A stretch of DNA of 64,000 nucleotides from Seonamhaeicola sediminis. GTDB lineage: Bacteria; Bacteroidota; Bacteroidia; Flavobacteriales; Flavobacteriaceae. A program made the position numbers and the translations under genes. The notes under the pieces are model-generated. The model did not search any database, was not told the DNA's origin, and saw nothing but the letters and a program-made list of their open reading frames with translations. Location of the stretch: NCBI RefSeq assembly GCF_004358095.2, contig NZ_SMZJ02000006.1:124001-188000 (forward strand). Reading direction: 5' to 3'. Shown in pieces: positions 51,703 to 61,256 of this stretch. The stretch's first letter is position 1; every line of letters starts with the position of its first letter.

Positions 51703-52500
51703 ATGAAAGAGATAACCAGTACACAAAACACGCTTGTAAAGCAACTCATTCAACTTAAAGATAAATCTCGCGAACGCAAAAAAAGGGGTTTGTTTTTAGT
51801 TGAGGGTAAACGCGAAATTTCTTTAGCAATAAAAGGCGGCTATAACTTAGAAACCGTTTTGTTTTATCCTGATTTGTATTCAAAAGAACAACTAAACGAT
51901 TTAACAAATCAACGAATAAACTCTATTGAGATTTCAAAAGAAGTATACCAAAAACTAGCATATCGTGATACAACCGAAGGCGTTTTGGCAGTGGCAAAAA
52001 CTAAAAATCACTCAATACATAGGTTAGTTCTTAACACTAAAAACCCATTAATACTAGTTGCTGAAGCTCCAGAAAAACCAGGAAATATTGGTGCTCTTCT
52101 AAGAACCGCCGACGCTGCAAAAGCAGATGCTGTAATTATAGCCAACCCTAAAACCGATTTGTACAACCCCAATATCATTCGTTCTAGTGTGGGGTGTGTA
52201 TTTACCAATCAAATAGCTACAGGGTCTACATCTGAAATAGTTTCATTTTTAAAATCTGAGAATATTAATATTTATTGTGCTGCTCTTCAAGCATCGGTTG
52301 AATATCATACTCAAGATTTCACTAAAGGAACAGCTATTGTTGTTGGTACAGAATCTACAGGACTTAGCGAAGAATGGCGAATAAATTCTACTCAAAATAT
52401 GATTATACCTATGCAAGGAGAAATAGACTCTATGAACGTGTCTGTTGCCGCAGGAATTCTTATTTTTGAGGCCGTTCGTCAAAGACGAATCAATAATTAA
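51703..52500 (+). CDS. SpoU-family RNA 2'-O-methyltransferase (TrmH-like)
   Basis: A 265-residue SPOUT methyltransferase. The N-terminal substrate-binding domain has SRERKKRGLFLVEGKREI. The trefoil-knot region has APEKPGNIGALLRTADAAKADAVI (motif 1), VGTESTGLSEEW (motif 2) and IPMQGEIDSMNVSVAAGI (motif 3). It methylates a ribose in rRNA or tRNA; the target is not fixed by sequence. TACTTTTG (51685-51692) is a -7 element 10 bases before the ATG. The next gene begins 13 bases downstream. Confidence 0.9.
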   Translation: MKEITSTQNTLVKQLIQLKDKSRERKKRGLFLVEGKREISLAIKGGYNLETVLFYPDLYSKEQLNDLTNQRINSIEISKEVYQKLAYRDTTEGVLAVAKTKNHSIHRLVLNTKNPLILVAEAPEKPGNIGALLRTADAAKADAVIIANPKTDLYNPNIIRSSVGCVFTNQIATGSTSEIVSFLKSENINIYCAALQASVEYHTQDFTKGTAIVVGTESTGLSEEWRINSTQNMIIPMQGEIDSMNVSVAAGILIFEAVRQRRINN

Positions 52501-52513
52501 TTATTAATTTTTC

Positions 52514-53746
52514 ATGACCGCAACATCACTTTTTTACATCATCATAGCAATTATCATTTTAAATTTTATCATCGACAAAATTTTAGACGCTTTAAACGCC
52601 AAACATTTTAAAGATGAATTACCCAATGAGCTACAAGATATTTATGATGAAAAAGAATATGAAAAGTCTCAAAATTATAAAACTACTAAATATAAGTTTA
52701 GCGTTTTAACCTCTACCTTTTCTACACTTTTAACACTTGGATTTTTAATTTTTGATGGCTTTGAGTTTGTAGATAACATTGCTAGAAGTTATAGTTCTAA
52801 CCCTATTGTTATTGCCCTTATTTTCTTTGGAATTATTACGTTGGCTAGTGACATTATAACCACCCCCCTTTCATATTACAGTACGTTTGTAATTGAAGAA
52901 AAATTTGGGTTCAATAAAACTAATAAAAAAACCTTTGTTTTAGATAAAATTAAAGGCTGGTTAATGATGGCTGTAATTGGAGGTGGTATTTTGGCTTTAA
53001 TCATTTGGTTTTATCAGGCTACAGGCAAATACTTTTGGATTTTTGCTTGGGCTTTAGTTACGGTTTTTACGGTATTCATGAATATGTTTTATTCAAAACT
53101 AATTGTACCTTTATTTAATAAACAAACACCTTTAGAATCAGGAGATTTAAAAGATAAAATTTCGGCCTACGCGAAAACTGTTGGTTTTAAATTGAATAAA
53201 ATTTTTATAATTGATGGCTCCAAACGAAGCACCAAGGCCAACGCCTATTTCTCTGGGTTTGGGAGTGAAAAACGCGTTACACTATATGATACCTTAATTA
53301 ACGATTTGGATGATGAGGAAATTGTGGCGGTGTTAGCTCATGAAGTTGGACACTACAAGAAAAAGCATATTATTTTTAATTTATTAGCTTCTATTTTATT
53401 AACGGGTTTAACATTTTATATTCTATCGTTGTTTATTTCAAACCCACTACTCTCTTATGCTTTGGGTGTTGAAACAGCAAGTTTTCATGTAGGTCTTATC
53501 GCATTTATGTTATTGTACGCACCCATCTCTGAAATCACTGGTTTAATTATGAATATTTTCTCCAGAAAATTTGAATATCAAGCCGATGATTATGCTAAAA
53601 ACACATACAAAGGAGAACCACTTGTTACAAGTTTGAAAAAACTATCTAAAAATAGTTTGAGTAATTTAACCCCACATCCAGCATATGTATTTATGCATTA
53701 CTCACACCCTACACTTTTACAACGAATAAAAAATTTGAGGAAGTAA
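52514..53746 (+). CDS. M48 metallopeptidase, CAAX prenyl protease (Ste24)-like
   Basis: A 410-residue polytopic protease. The zinc site is VLAHEVGHYKKKH (HExxH) with the third ligand in SRKFEYQADDYAKN. Seven membrane helices surround it. In bacteria Ste24-like enzymes degrade or process membrane proteins since CAAX prenylation is absent. It forms a probable operon with the SpoU gene. The family length (about 410) is normal. Confidence 0.9.
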   Translation: MTATSLFYIIIAIIILNFIIDKILDALNAKHFKDELPNELQDIYDEKEYEKSQNYKTTKYKFSVLTSTFSTLLTLGFLIFDGFEFVDNIARSYSSNPIVIALIFFGIITLASDIITTPLSYYSTFVIEEKFGFNKTNKKTFVLDKIKGWLMMAVIGGGILALIIWFYQATGKYFWIFAWALVTVFTVFMNMFYSKLIVPLFNKQTPLESGDLKDKISAYAKTVGFKLNKIFIIDGSKRSTKANAYFSGFGSEKRVTLYDTLINDLDDEEIVAVLAHEVGHYKKKHIIFNLLASILLTGLTFYILSLFISNPLLSYALGVETASFHVGLIAFMLLYAPISEITGLIMNIFSRKFEYQADDYAKNTYKGEPLVTSLKKLSKNSLSNLTPHPAYVFMHYSHPTLLQRIKNLRK

Positions 53747-53838
53747 TACTAAGTTAATATTGACTTTGTAAAAATTTTTGGCTAACTTCTTTTACCATTG
53801 GATATGAGTCAAGTGCAATGAACATGTTTCATTATTAA

Positions 53839-54032
53839 AACGAAGTATATGACTTCATTGCTGAAAGTCCTCACAAACTTGTATATTGAGTTAACTACGG
53901 AAAATCCTAGCAGATTTTCATTCAACCAAACCTTACACAAACCGTTAGTTAACTTCTAAAAAAAGCTTTCACAATTTAGAACAAATAAATAGCAATCATG
54001 CAAGTTAATGATTGATGTTCTTTGACTTCGTT
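53839..54032 (+). ncRNA. Candidate structured RNA A (unrecognised; related to the element at 58278-58785)
   Basis: In the 464-base gap before the helicase gene. Outer stem AACGAAGT (53839-53846) with ACTTCGTT (54025-54032); 11-bp stem AGTTAACTACGG (53889-53900) with CCGTTAGTTAACT (53942-53954, one bulge) enclosing AAAATC/GATTTT (53901-53918); hairpin TTCTAAA/TTTAGAA (53954-53981). It carries the motif ATGACTTCATTGCTG then AAAGTCCT (53849-53871) and AATAAATAGCAATCATG (53984-54000), both shared with the second element. No open frame of note. It matches no RNA family I can name; it lacks RNase P, tmRNA and 6S hallmarks. Confidence 0.5.
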
Positions 54033-54094
54033 AGGTATAAACTTCATTCTTTTTTAAATCATAAATTGTTAATCGTTAATCTCAAATAATAGTG

Positions 54095-54182
54095 TATCTT
54101 TGCCGCTTAAATTCCTCAGGGTGAGGATGTGTTACGGGAAGTTTTAGGTTTAAGTATGTCGATTCGCTTCTTTATGTAACAC
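54095..54182 (+). promoter_or_regulatory. Promoter and structured leader of the DEAD-box helicase gene
   Basis: TATCTTTG (54095-54102) is a consensus -7 element. The predicted message has a leader of about 105 bases, long for this phylum. It contains CCTCA/TGAGG (54114-54126) and GTGTTAC-GAAG (54129-54141) paired with CTTC-GTAACAC (54167-54182). Long structured leaders are known for cold-shock helicases in other bacteria. Confidence 0.5.
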
Positions 54183-54210
54183 TACATAACAAATCGCATA
54201 CATATACCGA

Positions 54211-55941
54211 ATGAACACATTCCAAGACTTAGGTTTGCAAGATAACCTATTACAAGCTATTAACGATCTAGGGTTTACTAAACCAAGTGAAGTTCAAGAC
54301 AAAGCTATTCCTATTTTATTACAAGAAGAGACCGATTTGGTTGCTCTAGCACAAACTGGAACAGGAAAAACTGCTGCTTTTGGTTTTCCAATGCTTCAAA
54401 AAATTAACGTTAATAGTAGAACAACCCAAGGGTTAATTTTATCGCCAACGCGCGAACTCTGTTTACAAATAACTAATGAATTAAAACTATACGGAAAATA
54501 CTGTAAAGGTTTAAATGTGGTTGCTATTTATGGAGGTGCTAGCATTACCGAACAAGCTAAAGATGTCAAAAGAGGTGCACAAATTATCGTAGCTACACCA
54601 GGTAGAATGAAAGATATGATAAGCAGACGTTTGGTTGATATTTCTAAAATTGAATATAGTGTTTTAGACGAAGCCGATGAAATGCTAAATATGGGTTTTT
54701 ATGAAGATATTACCAGCATTTTATCTCACACTCCAGAAGATAAAAGTACATGGTTGTTCTCTGCTACAATGCCAAAAGAAGTAGCAACCATTGCTAAAAA
54801 CTTTATGTATAAACCCCAGGAAATTACTGTGGGTCGTAAAAATGAAAGTACTAGCCAAGTCTCACACGAGTATTATTTGGTTAATGCTAGAGACCGCTAT
54901 CAAGCCTTAAAACGTTTAGCAGATGCAAATCCAGATATTTTTTCAGTTATTTTCTGTAGAACCAAGCGAGATACTCAAAAAGTAGCTGAGCGCCTAATTG
55001 AAGATGGATATAGCGCTGGAGCCTTACATGGCGATTTGAGTCAAAATCAGCGCGATTTGGTAATGAAATCCTTTAGAAACAATCAAATACAAATGTTGGT
55101 AGCTACCGATGTGGCTGCCCGTGGTATTGATGTAGATAATATTACACATGTTATCAACTACCAATTGCCAGATGAGATTGAAACCTATACGCATCGTTCT
55201 GGACGTACAGGACGTGCAGGAAAAACAGGGGTTTCTATGGTGATTGTATCTAAAAGTGAAGTGCGTAAAATTAAGAGCATTGAACGCATCATTAAGAAAC
55301 AGTTTGAAAAGAAAGATATTCCAAGTGGTATGGAAATCTGTGAAGTACAATTAATATCACTTGCAAATAAAGTACATAACACCGAAGTTAACCACGATAT
55401 AGATGCTTATTTAGGTGATATTAATAAGCTGTTTAAAGACACAAGCAAAGATGAATTGATTAAAAAATTCTTCTCTGTAGAATTTTCTCGTTTTTATAAT
55501 TACTATCAAAAAGCATTAGATTTAAACATTTCTGTTTCTAATGACGAACATAAGGATTCTGGCAATTCTGTCCGTTACTTTATTAATGTTGGAAAAAAAG
55601 ATGGTTTTGATTGGATGAGTTTAAAAGATTTTTTGAAGGAAGTTTTAGAACTTGGTCAAGATGATGTGTTTAAAGTTGAAGCAAAAGACACATTTTCATT
55701 TTTTAATACCGAAAAGGAACTTCAAGAGAAAGTCCTTGGCTTTTTTACCGACTTTAAATACAACGGACGTTTTGTAAATGTAGAAATTTCAGAGAATAGA
55801 GGTAGAAAACGCGAAAGGAAACGCAGTGGTAAGAGAAATGATTCTAATAATAGAAATGATAGAAAACGTTTTGACAAAAAAGTAAAACATTCTAAATCTG
55901 GAAACTTTGGAACTTCAAGACCTAGGCGCTCCAGACGTTAA
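54211..55941 (+). CDS. DEAD-box RNA helicase
   Basis: A 576-residue helicase. N-terminal Q motif (GFTKPSEVQ), Walker A AQTGTGKT (47-54), PTRELCLQ, TPGR, DEAD (153-156), SAT, then in domain 2 GDLSQNQRD, ATDVAARGID and HRSGRTGR. A DbpA-type RNA-binding domain (about residues 455-530) is followed by an Arg/Lys-rich tail. It is closest to the DeaD/CsdA/DbpA group. It probably unwinds structured rRNA or mRNA, especially in the cold. It has its own promoter and a long leader. Confidence 0.92.
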   Translation: MNTFQDLGLQDNLLQAINDLGFTKPSEVQDKAIPILLQEETDLVALAQTGTGKTAAFGFPMLQKINVNSRTTQGLILSPTRELCLQITNELKLYGKYCKGLNVVAIYGGASITEQAKDVKRGAQIIVATPGRMKDMISRRLVDISKIEYSVLDEADEMLNMGFYEDITSILSHTPEDKSTWLFSATMPKEVATIAKNFMYKPQEITVGRKNESTSQVSHEYYLVNARDRYQALKRLADANPDIFSVIFCRTKRDTQKVAERLIEDGYSAGALHGDLSQNQRDLVMKSFRNNQIQMLVATDVAARGIDVDNITHVINYQLPDEIETYTHRSGRTGRAGKTGVSMVIVSKSEVRKIKSIERIIKKQFEKKDIPSGMEICEVQLISLANKVHNTEVNHDIDAYLGDINKLFKDTSKDELIKKFFSVEFSRFYNYYQKALDLNISVSNDEHKDSGNSVRYFINVGKKDGFDWMSLKDFLKEVLELGQDDVFKVEAKDTFSFFNTEKELQEKVLGFFTDFKYNGRFVNVEISENRGRKRERKRSGKRNDSNNRNDRKRFDKKVKHSKSGNFGTSRPRRSRR

Positions 55942-56043
55942 TTAAACAGTTGTGTTAATTTTTAGTCAAAATATCGAACAAAAACAACCGTTACTAATTA
56001 GTTTAGTATTTTTATAGCATATAATTAGAGTTATATTCAATTT

Positions 56044-56817
56044 ATGAAACGCTACCTCTTATTAATTTGTATTATTTTTTCATCTGTATCCTTAATGGCC
56101 CAAGATGAAAATGCAGCAATAGGGGTAGTTGTTAATGCTTCAAATAAAAAACCCTTAGAGAGTGTAAACATTGTTAATTTAAATTCTGTTAAAGGGACCA
56201 CTACAAATAATAAAGGTGAATTTAAAATTGCTGCCAAAGTAAATGATACCCTTCATTTTTCATATCTAGGATTTAAATCTATCAAAGTTAGGGTTACTAA
56301 CGACTGGTTAAAATTTGGAAGTGCAGAAATTACCCTTACAGTTTTACACGAGGCTCTAGAAGAAGTTGTTGTTAACCAGCTTAGGCTTACGGGGTACCTT
56401 GAAGTAGATATTGAACAAGTACCGCTGCCAAATGATAATTACCGTTATAGTATATCTGGACTATCACAAGGTTATGAGGCCTCAAAACCTTCAGGAATAA
56501 ATAAAATAATTGGCTCTATATTTAATCCAGCAGATTTTTTACATAGAATGTTTGGCAAGAAACCCAATGAACTACGGAAGCTAAAGCAAATGAAAGAAGA
56601 TGATGAAATTAGAAATCTATTAGCTTCTAGATTTGATAGGGAAATGCTCACGGCTTTACTTAAAGTTGAACGTGTTGATTTAGATGAAATTGTTAGTCAG
56701 TGTAACTATTCTAAAGGCTTTATTCAATCTGCTAACGACTTACAAATTCTTGATGCTATTAGCGAGTGTTATGAAGAATATAAGCTACTTAGTAGAGGTA
56801 GAAATGATAGACTTTAA
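56044..56817 (+). CDS. Exported protein with carboxypeptidase-regulatory-like (CarboxypepD_reg) domain
   Basis: A 257-residue protein with signal peptide (LLICIIFSSVSLMAQ). Residues about 22-105 form a CarboxypepD_reg-like domain (IGVVVNASNKKPLESVNIV, TTTNNKGEFKIAA, LHFSYLGFKSIKV), like the N-terminal extension of TonB receptors, but no plug or barrel follows. The C-terminal part is unassigned and helical. It may be a periplasmic accessory or adhesion protein. Confidence 0.75.
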   Translation: MKRYLLLICIIFSSVSLMAQDENAAIGVVVNASNKKPLESVNIVNLNSVKGTTTNNKGEFKIAAKVNDTLHFSYLGFKSIKVRVTNDWLKFGSAEITLTVLHEALEEVVVNQLRLTGYLEVDIEQVPLPNDNYRYSISGLSQGYEASKPSGINKIIGSIFNPADFLHRMFGKKPNELRKLKQMKEDDEIRNLLASRFDREMLTALLKVERVDLDEIVSQCNYSKGFIQSANDLQILDAISECYEEYKLLSRGRNDRL

Positions 56818-56937
56818 TAATACTTTTATTCTCGGTTGCCTTCACAGTCTATTAAAGTACCCAAATATTTGTGCTTTGGGCTGATGTATATTTCCTCATG
56901 CTAATTCCACTAATCTAATTCATTTTATGAAACATCA

Positions 56938-57588
56938 TTAGGAGTTAAATCTAGCTACAATTTCGTCATAACTTTTAATGGTTTTAGATATCCAATCTAG
57001 TTTTTTTTCATGTATTTCTGTTTCTGTAAGCTGCCAATTTAAATTACTTTGCCTCAACTTTGTTGTAACATGTTGTAATATTATAGCAGCAGAAACAGAA
57101 ATATTTAAACTCTCTGTGAAGCCAACCATAGGAATTTTTAAAAAGCTATCTGCATTTTTCAAAACCTCATCAGATAGTCCCTCAGTTTCTCTACCAAAGA
57201 AAAAGCAAGATTTTTTGGTAATGTCAAAATTATGCAATTCACAGTCATGAATATGTGGCGTAGTAGCTACAATTTGGTATCCCTTTTGTTTTAAATCTAA
57301 AATGCAATCTTTAACTGAGTTGTATCTATTTAAATCTACCCATTTTTGAGCTCCCATGGCTATTTCTCTGTCAATACGCTTGGTATTAGTTTCTTCAATA
57401 ATATTTATTTCTTGAATTCCAAATACATCACAACTTCTAATTACTGCACTAGTGTTGTGCAACTGATAAACATCTTCGGCAGCAACCGTAAAATGTTTGG
57501 TGCGTTGTAGCAATACCTCATTGAAACGCTGCTTTCGATTTTCGGTTAGATAGGTTTCTAAGTGCTCGAGTAAATTTAAATCAGTCAT
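56938..57588 (-). CDS. trmH: tRNA (Gm18)-type 2'-O-methyltransferase
   Basis: A 216-residue SPOUT methyltransferase. VLLQRTKHFTVAAEDVYQLHNTSAVIRSCDVFG opens the knot domain, then FFGRETEGLSDEV (motif 2) and IPMVGFTESLNISVSAAII (motif 3), with a C-terminal helix. The length and motif order match TrmH, which methylates G18 of tRNAs. Second SpoU enzyme of the window. Confidence 0.85.
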   Translation of the reverse strand: MTDLNLLEHLETYLTENRKQRFNEVLLQRTKHFTVAAEDVYQLHNTSAVIRSCDVFGIQEINIIEETNTKRIDREIAMGAQKWVDLNRYNSVKDCILDLKQKGYQIVATTPHIHDCELHNFDITKKSCFFFGRETEGLSDEVLKNADSFLKIPMVGFTESLNISVSAAIILQHVTTKLRQSNLNWQLTETEIHEKKLDWISKTIKSYDEIVARFNS

Positions 57589-57677
57589 ATTAATTTTAAT
57601 AAAATAATTTTATTGCAACAATAAGTAGTATCATTTTAAAACAAATAAAGTTACACCTTAAAATTTAACATTATTAA

Positions 57678-57763
57678 TTGTCAATTATCAATTATTAATT
57701 ATATTTGCAGCCAATTTCGGGTTAACCTCTGGCGAGAATCGTGAATGTTGTTTCGAATTAACC
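57678..57763 (+). promoter_or_regulatory. Promoter and leader of rplS
   Basis: TTG (57678-57680) and TATATTTG (57700-57707) are separated by 19 bases, a consensus promoter. The leader of about 70 bases contains GGTTAA (57720-57725) and TTAACC (57758-57763) that can close a hairpin, a possible site for ribosomal-protein feedback. Confidence 0.6.
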
Positions 57764-57782
57764 ATTTATAAAAATTAAAAAG

Positions 57783-58133
57783 ATGGAATCTTTAGTAAAA
57801 TTTGTTCAAGACGAATTTGTAACAAGAAAAGACCTACCAGAATTTGGAGCTGGTGATACTATTACAGTTTATTACGAGATTAAAGAAGGAAACAAAACCA
57901 GAACTCAGTTTTTTAGAGGTGTTGTGATACAACGTAGAGGATCTGGAACTTCTGAAACTTTCACCATTAGAAAAATGTCTGGATCTATTGGTGTGGAGCG
58001 TATATTCCCAGTAAACTTACCTGCTTTACAAAAAATAGAAGTTAACAAACGAGGTAAGGTACGTAGAGCACGTATTTATTACTTTAGAGGTCTTACTGGT
58101 AAAAAAGCTAGAATTAAAGAACGTAGAAGATAG
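57783..58133 (+). CDS. rplS: 50S ribosomal protein L19
   Basis: A 116-residue L19 protein. [33 protein letters not shown] and [27 protein letters not shown] are the conserved core, and the tail [22 protein letters not shown] is typical (read here as [19 protein letters not shown]). It lies at the 30S/50S interface. It is transcribed alone and terminated immediately. Confidence 0.97.
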   Translation: MESLVKFVQDEFVTRKDLPEFGAGDTITVYYEIKEGNKTRTQFFRGVVIQRRGSGTSETFTIRKMSGSIGVERIFPVNLPALQKIEVNKRGKVRRARIYYFRGLTGKKARIKERRR

Positions 58134-58152
58134 TCAAACTAAAACAATAGAG

Positions 58153-58180
58153 AAAAGCCCTGATTTAAATCAGGGCTTTT
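58153..58180 (+). terminator. Terminator of rplS
   Basis: AAAAGCCCTGATTT and AAATCAGGGCTTTT form a perfect 14-base palindrome followed by TTTATT, 20 bases after the stop. Confidence 0.92.
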
Positions 58181-58277
58181 TTTATTAACAAAAGTTAATA
58201 ACTACGGTTTATAAATAGTTGATATCTAATATCTTAAAAAATTTGTTTTTTTAATTCTCAATTCTATATTAGCAAAA

Positions 58278-58785
58278 GGAATTACAACAAGTCTTTCAAG
58301 AATTGTTTTCATTTTAAAAAGTGAATTTGTGTTATTCCAACAATAAGGTAACGTTCTTTATTTATTGATTGTTTTTTGAGGTTTTAGAGTGCCACGTGTA
58401 TGCGTGGAAAACAAAAAAACCATGACATTGTAGAAAGTCCTGCATACGCAAGTAGGCAGCAACTAGTACAATTAAAAGCTTGAAAATACAGCTAGAACGA
58501 AAGTAAAAGTTGTAAATAAAGCAATGCTTTAAGTAAGCCTAACGTGAAAACGAAAGGTAAGTTTACAGCATCAAGAAAAACAATTAAACTGAAACATTTT
58601 AGTAATAAGTCAATACATTTTGAAAATTACAGGAAATGTTTCACTTGAAATTGCAGTACTGACATTGAAAAGATTTGATGAAAATTTAAATCGATTTAGT
58701 ATTTCATACTAAATAAGTAGCAGTCATGTGATTTCAAAAAAAGCCATATCAAAGGAGATTAAGTTCTGCAGTGATATGGCTTTTG
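58278..58785 (+). ncRNA. Candidate structured RNA B (unrecognised; related to RNA A)
   Basis: Most of the 859-base gap between rplS and icd. A promoter-like TTTG-N19-TATATTAG lies at 58242-58272 and a terminator at 58741-58785. Between: hairpin CCACG/CGTGG (58392-58407) whose loop GTATG can pair with CATAC (58443-58447); the motif ATGACATTGTAG then AAAGTCCT (58422-58441); long stem TGAAACATTT/AAATGTTTCA (58590-58643) with inner GTAAT/ATTAC; hairpin TTTAGTAT/ATACTAAA (58695-58713) directly before AATAAGTAGCAGTCATG (58712-58728). No long open frame. Its family is unknown to me. Confidence 0.5.
58741..58785 (+). terminator. Terminator-like hairpin ending RNA B
   Basis: AAGCCATATCA (58741-58751) pairs with TGATATGGCTT (58772-58782) around a 20-base loop and is followed by TTGTTTTT. 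No protein gene precedes it, so it probably ends a non-coding transcript. Confidence 0.7.
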
Positions 58786-58884
58786 TTTTTATAACTTCAA
58801 GGGTTCATTTTTATTAATTTCTTATTGATATATCACTTTTTTGTAATTGTAATAAATTTAACGATTTCGTTGGCTTTCGATTAA

Positions 58885-61182
<2,298 letters not shown>

Positions 61183-61203
61183 ATAAAAACTTAACAACTT
61201 GTT

Positions 61204-61230
61204 AAAAGCTCCTTTATGGGAGCTTTTTTT
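61204..61230 (+). terminator. Terminator of icd
   Basis: AAAAGCTCC (61204-61212) and GGAGCTTTT (61219-61227) pair and a T-run follows. Confidence 0.88.
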
Positions 61231-61256
61231 TATACATTTATAAAAAATTGTTTTAG

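Noticed and set aside
53839-54032. tmRNA or 6S RNA
   Set aside because: No tRNA-like acceptor end with TTCGAATCC, no tag reading frame, and no single long bulged hairpin as in 6S RNA.
58422-58728. RNase P RNA (rnpB), because of GAAAGTCC
   Set aside because: The GAAAGTCC string matches part of the conserved CR-I, but the rest (GGGCT after it, and an ACAGAA...CR-V box) is absent.
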